DNA of 64,000 bases from the NCBI RefSeq assembly GCF_008364555.1, contig NZ_VTUC01000013.1, forward strand, positions 17,583-81,582, read 5' to 3'. The position numbers and the translations under genes were made by a program. This document shows positions 28,734 to 38,128 of this stretch, in pieces. The notes under the pieces are model-generated. The model searched no databases and had not been told where the DNA came from. It saw only the letters and a program-made list of their open reading frames with translations. Numbering within the stretch: the first letter of the stretch is position 1; the number at the start of each line of letters is the position of its first letter. Origin of the DNA: Enterobacter vonholyi. GTDB taxonomy: Bacteria > Pseudomonadota > Gammaproteobacteria > Enterobacterales > Enterobacteriaceae.

Positions 28734-28749
28734 CTGTATAAATTAACAG
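28734..28749 (+). promoter_or_regulatory. LexA (SOS) box before uvrD
   Basis: CTGT-N8-ACAG with an AT-rich core (ATAAATTA), matching the full LexA consensus at all eight fixed positions. It lies 11 nt after the -10, as in E. coli uvrD, and would block promoter clearance until DNA damage. Confidence 0.93.
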
Positions 28750-28797
28750 GGTTTTGGCGAATGCTATTCGCCTGCCCGACATGACGTGACGGTGCCA

Positions 28798-30960
28798 ATG
28801 GACGTTTCTTACCTGCTCGACAGCCTTAATGACAAACAGCGTGACGCGGTTGCCGCCTCGCGCACCAACCTGCTGGTGCTGGCTGGAGCGGGCAGTGGTA
28901 AGACGCGCGTGCTGGTTCACCGTATCGCCTGGCTGCAGAGCGTGGAAAACTGCTCGCCGTACTCCATCATGGCGGTCACGTTTACCAACAAGGCGGCGGC
29001 AGAGATGCGCCACCGCATCGCGCAGCTGATGGGCACCAGCCAGGGCGGCATGTGGGTCGGTACCTTCCACGGCCTGGCGCACCGTCTGCTGCGCGCACAC
29101 CACATGGACGCCAACCTGCCGCAGGATTTCCAGATCCTCGACAGCGAAGACCAGCTCCGTCTGCTGAAGCGCCTGATCAAGGCGATGAACCTCGACGAGA
29201 AGCAGTGGCCGCCGCGTCAGGCGATGTGGTACATCAACGGCCAGAAAGACGAGGGGCTGCGCCCGCACCACATTCAGAGCTTCGGCAACCCGGTCGAGCA
29301 GACCTGGCAGAACGTCTACAAGGCCTATCAGGAAGCGTGCGATCGCGCCGGTCTGGTGGATTTCGCCGAGCTGCTGCTGCGCGCCCACGAGCTGTGGCTG
29401 AACAAACCGCACATCCTGCAGCACTACCGTGAACGCTTCACCAATATCCTGGTGGACGAATTCCAGGATACCAACAACATCCAGTACGCGTGGATCCGCC
29501 TGCTGGCCGGCGATACCGGCAAGGTGATGATCGTGGGCGATGATGACCAGTCGATCTACGGCTGGCGCGGGGCGCAGGTGGAGAACATCCAGCGCTTCCT
29601 CAACGATTTCCCCGGCGCGGAAACCATCCGTCTGGAGCAGAACTACCGCTCAACCAGCAACATCCTGAGCGCGGCCAACGCCCTGATTGAGAACAACAAC
29701 GGGCGTCTGGGTAAAAAGCTGTGGACCGACGGCGTCGACGGCGAACCGATTTCGATTTACTGCGCCTTCAACGAGCTCGACGAAGCGCGCTTCGTGGTGA
29801 ACCGCATTAAAACCTGGCAGGACAACGGCGGCGCGCTGGAGCAGTGCGCCATTCTCTATCGCAGCAACGCCCAGTCGCGCGTGCTGGAAGAGGCGCTGCT
29901 GCAGGTGAGCATGCCGTACCGCATTTACGGCGGCATGCGCTTCTTCGAACGTCAGGAAATCAAAGATGCGCTGTCGTATCTGCGTCTGATTGCCAACCGT
30001 AACGACGACGCGGCGTTTGAACGCGTGGTGAACACCCCAACCCGCGGGATTGGCGACCGCACGCTGGACGTGGTGCGTCAGGCCTCGCGCGACCGCCAGC
30101 TGACGCTGTGGCAGGCGTGCCGCGAGCTGCTGCAGGAAAAAGCGCTCGCCGGACGTGCCGCCAGCGCATTGCAGCGCTTCCTTGAGCTGATTGACGCCCT
30201 CGCGCAGGAAACGGCCGACATGCCGCTGCACGTGCAGACCGACCGGGTGATTAAAGATTCCGGCCTGCGCACCATGTACGAGCAGGAAAAAGGCGAGAAG
30301 GGCCAGACCCGTATTGAGAACTTAGAGGAACTGGTCACGGCAACTCGCCAGTTCAGCTACAACGAAGAAGACGAAGACCTGATGCCGCTGCAGGCGTTCC
30401 TCTCCCACGCCGCGCTGGAAGCGGGGGAAGGGCAGGCGGATACCTGGCAGGATGCGGTTCAGCTCATGACCCTGCACTCCGCCAAAGGACTGGAGTTCCC
30501 GCAGGTGTTCATCGTCGGGATGGAAGAGGGGATGTTCCCGAGCCAGATGTCGCTGGATGAAGGCGGTCGTCTGGAAGAGGAACGCCGTCTGGCCTACGTG
30601 GGCGTGACGCGCGCGATGCAGAAGCTGACGCTGACCTATGCGGAAACCCGCCGTCTGTACGGTAAAGAGGTCTATCACCGTCCGTCGCGCTTTATCGGTG
30701 AACTGCCGGAAGAGTGCGTGGAGGAGGTGCGTCTGCGGGCAAGCATCAGTCGTCCTGTCAGCCATCAGCGCATGGGATCGCCGATTGCGGAAACCGACAC
30801 TGGCTACAAGCTGGGCCAGCGCGTGCGCCATTCGAAGTTTGGCGAAGGTACCATTGTGAATCTGGAAGGCAGCGGCGAGCACAGCCGCCTGCAGGTGGCG
30901 TTCCAGGGGCAGGGGATCAAATGGTTGGTGGCCGCCTACGCGAAGCTGGAAACAGTCTAA
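28798..30960 (+). CDS. uvrD: DNA helicase II (UvrD)
   Basis: SF1A 3'-5' helicase of nucleotide excision and mismatch repair; also backtracks RNA polymerase and removes RecA filaments. 720 residues, equal to E. coli. Walker A AGAGSGKT at 29-36, motif Ia near FTNKAA, motif II VDEFQD near 219-224, DDDQSIYGWRG near 248-258, motif V/VI TLHSAKGLEF and YVGVTRA. The C-terminal tudor-like domain (GEGTIVNLEG) is present. ATG at 28798 gives the family N-terminus MDVSYLLDSL; a GTG 12 nt earlier was rejected. Confidence 0.98.
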   Translation: MDVSYLLDSLNDKQRDAVAASRTNLLVLAGAGSGKTRVLVHRIAWLQSVENCSPYSIMAVTFTNKAAAEMRHRIAQLMGTSQGGMWVGTFHGLAHRLLRAHHMDANLPQDFQILDSEDQLRLLKRLIKAMNLDEKQWPPRQAMWYINGQKDEGLRPHHIQSFGNPVEQTWQNVYKAYQEACDRAGLVDFAELLLRAHELWLNKPHILQHYRERFTNILVDEFQDTNNIQYAWIRLLAGDTGKVMIVGDDDQSIYGWRGAQVENIQRFLNDFPGAETIRLEQNYRSTSNILSAANALIENNNGRLGKKLWTDGVDGEPISIYCAFNELDEARFVVNRIKTWQDNGGALEQCAILYRSNAQSRVLEEALLQVSMPYRIYGGMRFFERQEIKDALSYLRLIANRNDDAAFERVVNTPTRGIGDRTLDVVRQASRDRQLTLWQACRELLQEKALAGRAASALQRFLELIDALAQETADMPLHVQTDRVIKDSGLRTMYEQEKGEKGQTRIENLEELVTATRQFSYNEEDEDLMPLQAFLSHAALEAGEGQADTWQDAVQLMTLHSAKGLEFPQVFIVGMEEGMFPSQMSLDEGGRLEEERRLAYVGVTRAMQKLTLTYAETRRLYGKEVYHRPSRFIGELPEECVEEVRLRASISRPVSHQRMGSPIAETDTGYKLGQRVRHSKFGEGTIVNLEGSGEHSRLQVAFQGQGIKWLVAAYAKLETV

Positions 30961-31316
30961 CTTTCAGAAAAATATCGTTATTTTGTAATAATCTGCTAGC
31001 CTTATACGCTGAAGGTCAATTAATGCCCTTCAGCGTTCCGTTGCGTGTTGACGCCACAGTTATAGCTGGCGTAACATGCGCGCACGATTACGCTAAGAGG
31101 ACATTCGCCTTGGACACACCCAGTAGATACTGGCTCAATTCCCTGTCATCCAGGAACAACTCCTAAGGCTATCTCCTCTTGCTGATGGCCTTAGTGGTTG
31201 TCAGCGACTGCATTATTCCCGTCGCGCTGAGTCAGGCTGTTTAATGGTCTGAAACCCAATTTGTTTCTGTGTGCCCACCGAACTGTCCGATATTTTTTGC
31301 ATTGGGAGTCCCGGTC
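30961..31316 (+). promoter_or_regulatory. Long corA 5' leader region
   Basis: 356 nt between uvrD and corA. A weak promoter candidate is TTATTT (30978-30983), 18-nt spacer, TTATAC (31002-31007). After it come a small leader ORF (31110-31166) and a T/C-rich, hairpin-poor stretch up to corA. In Salmonella the corA leader is controlled by Rho-dependent termination set by translation of a short ORF (corL), and this leader has the same layout. E. coli yigE is absent here. Confidence 0.6.
31110..31166 (+). CDS. corL: Probable corA leader peptide (CorL-like)
   Basis: An 18-codon frame begins at TTG with AAGAGGA 8 nt before it and ends in TAA. Its peptide is (M)DTPSRYWLNSLSSRNNS. It lies 150 nt before the corA start, where Salmonella has the short ORF corL whose translation decides Rho termination in the leader. 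A longer frame in the same phase opens at ATG 31023, but it lacks a ribosome-binding site. Translation is inferred from position, not shown. Confidence 0.45.
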   Translation: MDTPSRYWLNSLSSRNNS

Positions 31317-32267
31317 ATGTTGAGCGCATTTCAACTCGAAAATAACCGACTGACTCGGCTTGAAGCCGAAGAGTCACAGCCCCTCATTGATGCCGTATGG
31401 GTGGATCTGGTCGAGCCGGACGACGATGAGCGCCTTCGCGTACAATCTGAGCTGGGGCAAAGCCTGGCAACCCGCCCGGAACTGGAAGACATCGAAGCAT
31501 CCGCGCGTTTTTTTGAAGACGAAGACGGTCTGCATATTCACTCCTTCTTCTTCTTTGAAGATGCGGAAGACCACGCGGGTAACTCCACCGTGGCGTTTAC
31601 CATTCGCGATGGTCGTCTGTTTACCCTGCGCGAGCGTGAGCTACCGGCATTCCGCCTCTACCGCATGCGCGCCCGTAGCCAGGCGATGGTAGACGGCAAC
31701 GCGTACGAGCTGCTGCTCGATCTGTTCGAGACCAAAATTGAACAGCTGGCGGACGAAATTGAAAACATCTATAGCGATCTGGAAAAGCTGAGCCGCGTGA
31801 TCATGGAAGGCCATCAGGGCGATGAGTACGACGAGGCACTCTCCACGCTGGCTGAGCTGGAAGATATCGGCTGGAAGGTGCGTTTGTGTCTGATGGATAC
31901 CCAGCGCGCGCTGAATTTCCTGGTGCGCAAGGCGCGTCTGCCGGGCGGTCAGCTGGAGCAGGCGCGTGAGATCCTGCGCGATATCGAATCCCTGCTGCCG
32001 CACAACGAATCCCTGTTCCAGAAGGTCAACTTCCTGATGCAGGCGGCGATGGGCTTTATCAACATCGAGCAGAACCGCATCATCAAGATCTTCTCGGTGG
32101 TGTCCGTAGTGTTCCTGCCGCCAACGCTGGTGGCATCCAGCTACGGGATGAACTTCGAGTTTATGCCGGAGCTGAAGTGGAGCTTTGGTTACCCGGGGGC
32201 GATTATCTTTATGATCCTCGCGGGGCTGGCACCGTATCTGTACTTTAAGCGCCGGAACTGGCTGTAA
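31317..32267 (+). CDS. corA: Magnesium/cobalt channel CorA
   Basis: Pentameric inner-membrane Mg2+ channel, also passing Co2+ and Ni2+. 316 residues, equal to E. coli. It has a large N-terminal cytosolic funnel rich in acidic residues, a long stalk helix, and two C-terminal membrane helices joined by the periplasmic loop. The signature YGMN lies at 276-279 with the MPEL loop motif at 283-286, and the basic C-terminus is KRRNWL. ATG at 31317 gives the family length; a 16-codon extension upstream was rejected. Confidence 0.97.
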   Translation: MLSAFQLENNRLTRLEAEESQPLIDAVWVDLVEPDDDERLRVQSELGQSLATRPELEDIEASARFFEDEDGLHIHSFFFFEDAEDHAGNSTVAFTIRDGRLFTLRERELPAFRLYRMRARSQAMVDGNAYELLLDLFETKIEQLADEIENIYSDLEKLSRVIMEGHQGDEYDEALSTLAELEDIGWKVRLCLMDTQRALNFLVRKARLPGGQLEQAREILRDIESLLPHNESLFQKVNFLMQAAMGFINIEQNRIIKIFSVVSVVFLPPTLVASSYGMNFEFMPELKWSFGYPGAIIFMILAGLAPYLYFKRRNWL

Positions 32268-32273
32268 AAATCT

Positions 32274-32299
32274 GGCGGGTGGCGCTGCGCTTACCCGCC
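32274..32299. repeat. Single REP-like palindrome after corA
   Basis: GGCGGGT (32274-32280) pairs with ACCCGCC (32293-32299) around GGCGCTGCGCTT. It resembles half of the REP pair after cyaA and lies 6 nt after the corA stop, where it can stabilise the mRNA end. Confidence 0.7.
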
Positions 32300-32312
32300 C
32301 AACGATCGAATT

Positions 32313-32345
32313 CCCTCTCCCTGTGGGAGAGGGTTAGGGTGAGGG
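32313..32345. repeat. Intergenic CCCTCTCCC...GGGAGAGGG palindromic repeat
   Basis: A perfect 9-bp stem CCCTCTCCC / GGGAGAGGG with a TGT loop is followed by TTAGGGTGAGGG. Sequences of this form recur in intergenic regions of Enterobacter, Klebsiella and other gammaproteobacteria; only one copy is in this window. It lies between the convergent corA and rarD genes. Confidence 0.7.
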
Positions 32346-32350
32346 CAACA

Positions 32351-33247
32351 TTACAGCCCTTTGCGCCCCCTGCGCTGGGTATAAATCGCATCGGCGACGA
32401 AAATCGCCAGCGCCACCCAGATAAAGGCGAACGTCACCATCTTATCCGCCCCCGGCACCTCGCCGTAAAACACCACCGCCAGCAGGAACATTAGCGTCGG
32501 GCCAATGTACTGGAAGAAACCCAGCGTGGAGAGACGCAGGCGCGTCGCCGCACCGGTGAAGCACAGCAGTGGAATAGTGGTCACCACGCCCGCCGCCATC
32601 AGCATCAGGTTCAGCGACCACGGGTTGCTGCCCATGTGGCTGATTGGGCTGTCGGCGATGCCGAAAAGATAAATCGCCGCCACGGGCAGCAGCCACAGGG
32701 TTTCAAACAGCATCCCCGTCTGCGCTTCCACCGCAATCTTCTTACGCACCAGGCCGTAGAACGCAAAGCTGAACGCCAGGCCGAGGGCAATAATCGGCAG
32801 CGAGCCGAAGGTCCAGAGCTGCACCAGTACGCCGCAGAAGGCCAGAATCACCGCCACCCACTGCATCCGGCGGAAGCGCTCACCGAGGAAAATCATCCCC
32901 AGCACGATATTCACCAGCGGGTTAATGAAGTACCCCAGGCTCGCTTCGAGCATGTGATGGTTATTCACCGCCCAGATAAACAGCAGCCAGTTGCCGCCAA
33001 TCAGCACGGCAGAGAGTGCCAGCAGGAAGATCTTCTTCGGGGTTTGCAGAAGCGTTTTGACGCCCGACCACTGACGGCTGAGGCTCATCAGCGCAATCAT
33101 AAAGAAGAACGACCAGATGACGCGGTGAGTCAGGATCTCATCGGCCGGAACGTAGGCGATAAGCTTGAAATACGCCGGGGCGATACCCCAAATAAAATAA
33201 GCGGCAAGGGCGAGTAAAACGCCCTGCCGCGTCTGTTTAGCATCCAT
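32351..33247 (-). CDS. rarD: EamA-family permease RarD
   Basis: Inner-membrane protein of the drug/metabolite transporter superfamily, substrate unknown; the old name refers to chloramphenicol resistance. 298 residues against 296 in E. coli, with ten predicted membrane segments. It opens MDAKQTRQGVLLALAAYFIW and carries ASLGYFINPLVNIVLG near 95-110, both typical of RarD. It starts about 50 nt after the yigI stop on the minus strand. E. coli yigF and yigG, which separate corA and rarD there, are absent. Confidence 0.94.
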   Translation of the reverse strand: MDAKQTRQGVLLALAAYFIWGIAPAYFKLIAYVPADEILTHRVIWSFFFMIALMSLSRQWSGVKTLLQTPKKIFLLALSAVLIGGNWLLFIWAVNNHHMLEASLGYFINPLVNIVLGMIFLGERFRRMQWVAVILAFCGVLVQLWTFGSLPIIALGLAFSFAFYGLVRKKIAVEAQTGMLFETLWLLPVAAIYLFGIADSPISHMGSNPWSLNLMLMAAGVVTTIPLLCFTGAATRLRLSTLGFFQYIGPTLMFLLAVVFYGEVPGADKMVTFAFIWVALAIFVADAIYTQRRGRKGL

Positions 33248-33298
33248 CGGGAAAATCCGTTACAAAAAAGTGAATTAATTTTACCCGATTTTGCCGCC

Positions 33299-33766
33299 TC
33301 AACCCACCATATAAGTGGCGGTTGCGCTGGCGATATACACCTGTTCTTCGTTGTGTAATTCAACGCGCGCCACGGCGACTTTATTCCCCGCGCGCAGCAG
33401 GCTGCTCGTGCAGGTGAAGCGATTTCCACGCCCCGGCCGAAGATAGTCGACCCGCAGATCAATGGTACCCATGCGCGCCAGACGCTGGCGGAGTTCGTCT
33501 TCGTTGATGGTGTCATGGCGGGTCAGCGTACTGCCCACGCAGACCAGACCTGCCGCCACGTCAAGCGCGGAGGCAATCACGCCGCCGTGCAAAATACTTT
33601 GCGCCCAATTACCCACCATCATCGGCTGATTGTTGAAACTCAACTGGGCAAAGTCTTTCTCGTAACGCTCCAGCTCAAGTCCCAGCGCGCGGTTAAACGG
33701 CATATGGTAAACAAAAATCTCGCCCACGAGTTTTAACACTTCTTCGGCGGTAAGCATGGCTGACAT
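33299..33766 (-). CDS. yigI: Acyl-CoA thioesterase YigI
   Basis: 155-residue hotdog-fold thioesterase of the PaaI/YigI type; the E. coli protein is reported to hydrolyse medium- and long-chain acyl-CoA. The [21 protein letters not shown] segment (53-73) holds the helix and His-Gly-Gly typical of the fold, followed by [14 protein letters not shown]. Length and ends match E. coli. It is divergent from pldA and upstream of rarD on the same strand. Confidence 0.93.
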   Translation of the reverse strand: MSAMLTAEEVLKLVGEIFVYHMPFNRALGLELERYEKDFAQLSFNNQPMMVGNWAQSILHGGVIASALDVAAGLVCVGSTLTRHDTINEDELRQRLARMGTIDLRVDYLRPGRGNRFTCTSSLLRAGNKVAVARVELHNEEQVYIASATATYMVG

Positions 33767-33929
33767 GAGGCATCACATCCTTATTGTTAATAAAATGTTG
33801 ATTTTATGCCTCGGCAACAAGGAATTCCACTTTCAGAAATGAGGATGCAGCAGTTGTCGCATAAGTCTGTAGAATGTCCGCCACATAACTATTCAGGTAA
33901 TTTTACTCTTTTGCAGGAGAACACCACCG

Positions 33930-34799
33930 ATGCGGACGTATCTGGCCTGGTTACTGGCGGCGATTTCGCTGCCCCTCACAGCCTATGCGCAGGAAGCGAC
34001 AATCAAAGAGGTGCATGATAAGCCTGCCGTTCACGGTAGCATTATCGCGAATCTTCTTCAGGAGCATGACAATCCGTTCACGCTCTATCCGTATGATACC
34101 AACTACGTGATTTACACCCAGACCAGCGATCTCAACAAAGAGGCGATAAGCTCCTATAACTGGTCTGATAATGCGCGTAAAGATGAGGTGAAGTTCCAGC
34201 TCAGCCTCGCTTTCCCGTTCTGGCGCGGCATTCTGGGACCGAACTCGGTGTTTGGTGCCTCCTATACGCAGAAGTCCTGGTGGCAGCTCTCTAACAGCGG
34301 GGAATCCTCGCCGTTCCGCGAAACCAACTATGAGCCCCAGCTGTTCCTCGGCTTCGCAACGGATTATGAGTTTGCGGGCTGGACGTTACGCGATGTGGAA
34401 GTGGGCTTTAACCATGATTCTAACGGACGTTCCGATCCGACATCCCGTAGCTGGAACCGTGCCTATACGCGTCTGATGGCGCAGAACGGTAACTGGATGG
34501 TGGAAGTGAAGCCGTGGTATGTGGTCGGCAGCACTGATGACAACCCGGACATCACCAAATATATGGGCTACTACCAGCTTAAAGTCGGCTACCAGTTAGG
34601 TGATGCCGTGCTGAGTGCGAAAGGTCAGTACAACTGGAACACCGGCTACGGCGGCGCGGAAGTGGGCTTAAGCTATCCGGTAAGCAAGCATGTCCGCCTT
34701 TATACGCAAGTCTATAGCGGCTACGGCGAGTCGCTTATCGATTACAACTTCAACCAGACCCGCGTCGGCGTGGGCGTGATGCTGAACGATATTCTCTAG
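33930..34799 (+). CDS. pldA: Outer membrane phospholipase A
   Basis: Twelve-stranded outer-membrane beta-barrel that hydrolyses misplaced phospholipids in the outer leaflet; calcium-dependent and active as a dimer. 289 residues as in E. coli. A 20-residue signal peptide ends in TAYA/QEA. The active site lies in FNHDSNGRSDPTSRSWNR with the His, Ser and Asn residues of the family in place (mature numbering 142, 144, 156). The ATG has GCAGGAG upstream. It precedes recQ by 90 nt. Confidence 0.97.
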   Translation: MRTYLAWLLAAISLPLTAYAQEATIKEVHDKPAVHGSIIANLLQEHDNPFTLYPYDTNYVIYTQTSDLNKEAISSYNWSDNARKDEVKFQLSLAFPFWRGILGPNSVFGASYTQKSWWQLSNSGESSPFRETNYEPQLFLGFATDYEFAGWTLRDVEVGFNHDSNGRSDPTSRSWNRAYTRLMAQNGNWMVEVKPWYVVGSTDDNPDITKYMGYYQLKVGYQLGDAVLSAKGQYNWNTGYGGAEVGLSYPVSKHVRLYTQVYSGYGESLIDYNFNQTRVGVGVMLNDIL

Positions 34800-34889
34800 G
34801 CTGTTCGAATGTTTTTGCGTTAAACGTTGAAGTTTCTCTCTCAGGCGCTGAAAATAGCGCCTGTTTCATTTCAGGCATATGGGGTTAAC

Positions 34890-36719
34890 GTGGCGCAGGC
34901 GGAAGTATTGAATCAGGAGTCGCTGGCTAAACAGGTTTTGCATGAAACCTTTGGCTACCAGCAGTTCCGCCCTGGCCAGGAAACCATCATTGAAACGGTG
35001 CTGGAAGGTCGTGATTGCCTTGTGGTGATGCCTACCGGTGGCGGCAAGTCCCTCTGTTATCAGGTGCCCGCACTGGTGCTTAACGGCCTGACGGTCGTGG
35101 TATCCCCCCTCATTTCTCTAATGAAAGACCAGGTTGACCAGCTGCTCGCCAACGGAGTGGCGGCGGCCTGTCTCAACTCGACCCAAACCCGGGAGCAGCA
35201 GCAAGAGGTGATGGCCGGGTGTCGCACCGGGCAGATTCGCCTGCTGTATATCGCGCCGGAACGCCTGATGCTGGATAACTTCCTCGATCACCTGGCGCAC
35301 TGGAACCCGGTCCTGCTGGCGGTGGATGAAGCGCACTGTATTTCCCAGTGGGGACACGATTTCCGCCCGGAATACGCCGCCCTCGGCCAGCTGCGTCAGC
35401 GCTTCCCCGAGCTGCCGTTTATGGCGCTTACCGCCACGGCGGATGACACTACGCGCCTGGATATCGTTCGCCTGCTCGGGTTGAACGACCCCTATATTCA
35501 GGTCAGCAGCTTCGACCGCCCCAACATCCGCTATATGCTGATGGAAAAATTCAAGCCGCTGGATCAGCTTCTGCGCTACGTGCAGGAGCAGCGCGGCAAG
35601 TCCGGCATTATCTACTGCAACAGCCGCGCAAAGGTGGAAGACACCGCCGCGCGTCTGCAAAACCGCGGCTTTAGCGCCGCCGCCTATCACGCCGGATTAG
35701 AGAACCATATCCGTGCCGACGTGCAGGAAAAATTCCAGCGCGATGACCTGCAGATCGTGGTCGCGACGGTGGCGTTTGGGATGGGGATCAACAAGCCCAA
35801 CGTGCGCTTCGTGGTGCATTTCGACATTCCGCGCAATATCGAATCCTACTATCAGGAAACCGGCCGCGCCGGGCGCGACGGCCTGCCTGCGGAAGCGATG
35901 CTGTTTTACGATCCGGCCGATATGGCGTGGCTGCGCCGCTGTCTGGAAGAGAAGCCGCAGGGACAGCTGCAGGATATCGAGCGCCACAAGCTCAACGCGA
36001 TGGGCGCGTTTGCCGAAGCGCAAACCTGCCGTCGTCTGGTTCTGCTCAACTACTTTGGTGAAGGGCGACAGGAGCCGTGCGGCAACTGCGATATCTGCCT
36101 GGATCCGCCGAAACAGTACGATGGCCTGATGGACGCGCGTAAGGCGCTCTCAACCATTTACCGCGTGAACCAGCGCTTCGGGATGGGCTACGTGGTGGAA
36201 GTGCTGCGCGGTGCCAACAACCAGCGTATCCGCGACATGGGCCACGACAAGCTGCCTGTCTACGGTATTGGCAAGGACCAGAGCCACGAGCACTGGGTGA
36301 GCATCATTCGCCAGCTGATCCACCTCGGCTTCGCTACGCAGAACATTGCTCAGCACTCCGCGCTTCAGCTCACGGAGGCCGCGCGTCCGGTGCTGCGCGG
36401 TGACGTTGAACTGAAGCTCGCCGTGCCGCGCGTCATCGCCCTGAAGCCGCGCGTGATGCAGAAATCCTACGGCGGAAATTACGACCGCAAGCTGTTCGCC
36501 AAACTGCGCAAGCTGCGTAAAGCCATCGCCGACGAGGAAAACATCCCGCCTTACGTGGTGTTCAACGACGCGACGCTGATTGAGATGGCCGAGCAGATGC
36601 CGCTCAGCGCCAGCGAAATGCTCAGCGTCAACGGCGTCGGCACGCGCAAGCTGGAGCGCTTCGGTAAAGAGTTTATGGCGCTCATCCGCTCTCACGCCGA
36701 CGGTGACGATGAGGAGTAG
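34890..36719 (+). CDS. recQ: ATP-dependent DNA helicase RecQ
   Basis: 3'-5' SF2 helicase of the RecF recombination pathway. 609 residues, as in E. coli. Walker A MPTGGGKS at 48-55, DEAH box in AVDEAHCISQWGHDFRPEY, motif VI QETGRAGRDG. The zinc-binding cysteines lie in the segment from AQTCRRLVLL to CGNCDICLDPP, with a winged helix and C-terminal HRDC domain (LFAKLRKLRKAIADEENIPP). The GTG at 34890 gives the expected N-terminus (M)AQAEVLN; a TTG 63 nt upstream would add 21 residues and lacks a good ribosome-binding site. Confidence 0.96.
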   Translation: MAQAEVLNQESLAKQVLHETFGYQQFRPGQETIIETVLEGRDCLVVMPTGGGKSLCYQVPALVLNGLTVVVSPLISLMKDQVDQLLANGVAAACLNSTQTREQQQEVMAGCRTGQIRLLYIAPERLMLDNFLDHLAHWNPVLLAVDEAHCISQWGHDFRPEYAALGQLRQRFPELPFMALTATADDTTRLDIVRLLGLNDPYIQVSSFDRPNIRYMLMEKFKPLDQLLRYVQEQRGKSGIIYCNSRAKVEDTAARLQNRGFSAAAYHAGLENHIRADVQEKFQRDDLQIVVATVAFGMGINKPNVRFVVHFDIPRNIESYYQETGRAGRDGLPAEAMLFYDPADMAWLRRCLEEKPQGQLQDIERHKLNAMGAFAEAQTCRRLVLLNYFGEGRQEPCGNCDICLDPPKQYDGLMDARKALSTIYRVNQRFGMGYVVEVLRGANNQRIRDMGHDKLPVYGIGKDQSHEHWVSIIRQLIHLGFATQNIAQHSALQLTEAARPVLRGDVELKLAVPRVIALKPRVMQKSYGGNYDRKLFAKLRKLRKAIADEENIPPYVVFNDATLIEMAEQMPLSASEMLSVNGVGTRKLERFGKEFMALIRSHADGDDEE

Positions 36720-36780
36720 TCAGCCGGGCGAAAAAGTGCCAGGATGATGACTCACTAAATTATTTCCCCGCGAGCTAATT

Positions 36781-37401
36781 ATGTTAATGCTATTTCTCAC
36801 CGTGGCATTAGTGCACATCGTTGCGCTGATGAGCCCCGGCCCAGACTTTTTCTTCGTGTCACAAACGGCCGTCAGCCGCTCCCGAAAAGAGGCGATGATG
36901 GGCGTGCTCGGTATCACCATGGGCGTTATGGTCTGGGCGGCCGTTGCGCTGCTCGGTCTGAACCTGATCCTGGCGAAGATGGCCTGGCTGCATAACATCA
37001 TTATGGTCGGCGGCGGGCTGTACCTGTGCTGGATGGGCTACCAAATGCTGCGCGGGGCGCTGAAGAAAGAAGAGAAAAAACCGGAAGAGCCAAAGGTGGA
37101 GCTGGCAACGGGCGGTCGCAGCTTTGTAAAAGGGTTGCTGACTAATCTGGCGAACCCAAAAGCGATTATCTATTTCGGCTCCGTGTTCTCGCTGTTTGTC
37201 GGCGATAGCGTCGGTGCGGGCGCACGCTGGGGCATCTTCCTGCTGATCGTCGTTGAAACCTTTGCCTGGTTTACTATCGTGGCCAGCCTGTTCGCTTTAC
37301 CGGCGATGCGCCGCGGCTACCAGCGTATCGCGAAGTGGATTGACGGCTGCGCCGGCGCGCTGTTCGCCGGCTTCGGCATTCATCTCATCATTTCTCGCTA
37401 A
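36781..37401 (+). CDS. rhtC: Threonine efflux protein RhtC
   Basis: LysE/RhtB-family inner-membrane exporter of threonine. 206 residues with about six membrane segments, [10 protein letters not shown] near 17-26 and [13 protein letters not shown] near 125-137, both family signatures. A charged cytosolic loop ([11 protein letters not shown]) is present. It converges with its paralogue rhtB and their stop codons overlap by 4 nt, so no terminator fits between them. Confidence 0.96.
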   Translation: MLMLFLTVALVHIVALMSPGPDFFFVSQTAVSRSRKEAMMGVLGITMGVMVWAAVALLGLNLILAKMAWLHNIIMVGGGLYLCWMGYQMLRGALKKEEKKPEEPKVELATGGRSFVKGLLTNLANPKAIIYFGSVFSLFVGDSVGAGARWGIFLLIVVETFAWFTIVASLFALPAMRRGYQRIAKWIDGCAGALFAGFGIHLIISR

Positions 37402-38018
37402 GCATGACGCGCTGACGCAAGCAGCGCGCCAACCAGCATAAACAGCGAGCCAAAGACTTTATTCAGGGCCTTCATCTGCTTAGGCCCTTTAATCCACGCC
37501 GCAATTCGCTGCGCCAGCGTCGCGTATCCAATCATCACGATGATATCGACGATAATGGTGGTCGCGCCCAGCACCACGTACTGCATCACCTGCGGCTGAT
37601 GCGGAACGATAAACTGCGGGAACAGCGCGGCGAGGAAAACGATGCTCTTCGGGTTGGTCAGGTTGACGAACACCGCCCGCTTAAACAGATGGCCGCGGTT
37701 TTGCGTCTGCGCGAGAGTATTCAGGTTGATGGAACCTGCCGCGCGCCACTGCTGGATGCCGAGCCAAATCAGATAGGCTGCCCCGGCCCATTTCAGCACT
37801 TCAAACGCCAGCACCGAGCGGGAGAAAAGTGTCCCCAGACCAATCCCAACCAGCACAATATGAATGCCCAGCCCGGCCTGCAAACCGGCAATCGACGCCA
37901 CCGCACCGCGGTAACCGTGGTTGATGGAGGTAGTCATGGTGTTAATAGCACCCGAACCCGGAGAAAGGCTGAGGATAATGGATGTCAGCAGGTAGGCGAA
38001 CCACCACTCGAAGGTCAT
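37398..38018 (-). CDS. rhtB: Homoserine/homoserine lactone efflux protein RhtB
   Basis: LysE/RhtB-family exporter, in E. coli for homoserine and its lactone. 206 residues, six membrane segments, [11 protein letters not shown] near 18-28 and [18 protein letters not shown] near 119-136. Same fold and length as the convergent rhtC, consistent with an ancient duplication in tail-to-tail orientation. It is divergent from pldB. Confidence 0.96.
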   Translation of the reverse strand: MTFEWWFAYLLTSIILSLSPGSGAINTMTTSINHGYRGAVASIAGLQAGLGIHIVLVGIGLGTLFSRSVLAFEVLKWAGAAYLIWLGIQQWRAAGSINLNTLAQTQNRGHLFKRAVFVNLTNPKSIVFLAALFPQFIVPHQPQVMQYVVLGATTIIVDIIVMIGYATLAQRIAAWIKGPKQMKALNKVFGSLFMLVGALLASARHA

Positions 38019-38128
38019 TTGAAACTCCCGAACCGTCTATTTTTATGCCACAATACGCTATTATTGAGTCATTTTGTGACCGGTGACGAAAAAAACGATA
38101 TTCCCTGGATTACGTGAGTGGAAACCCA

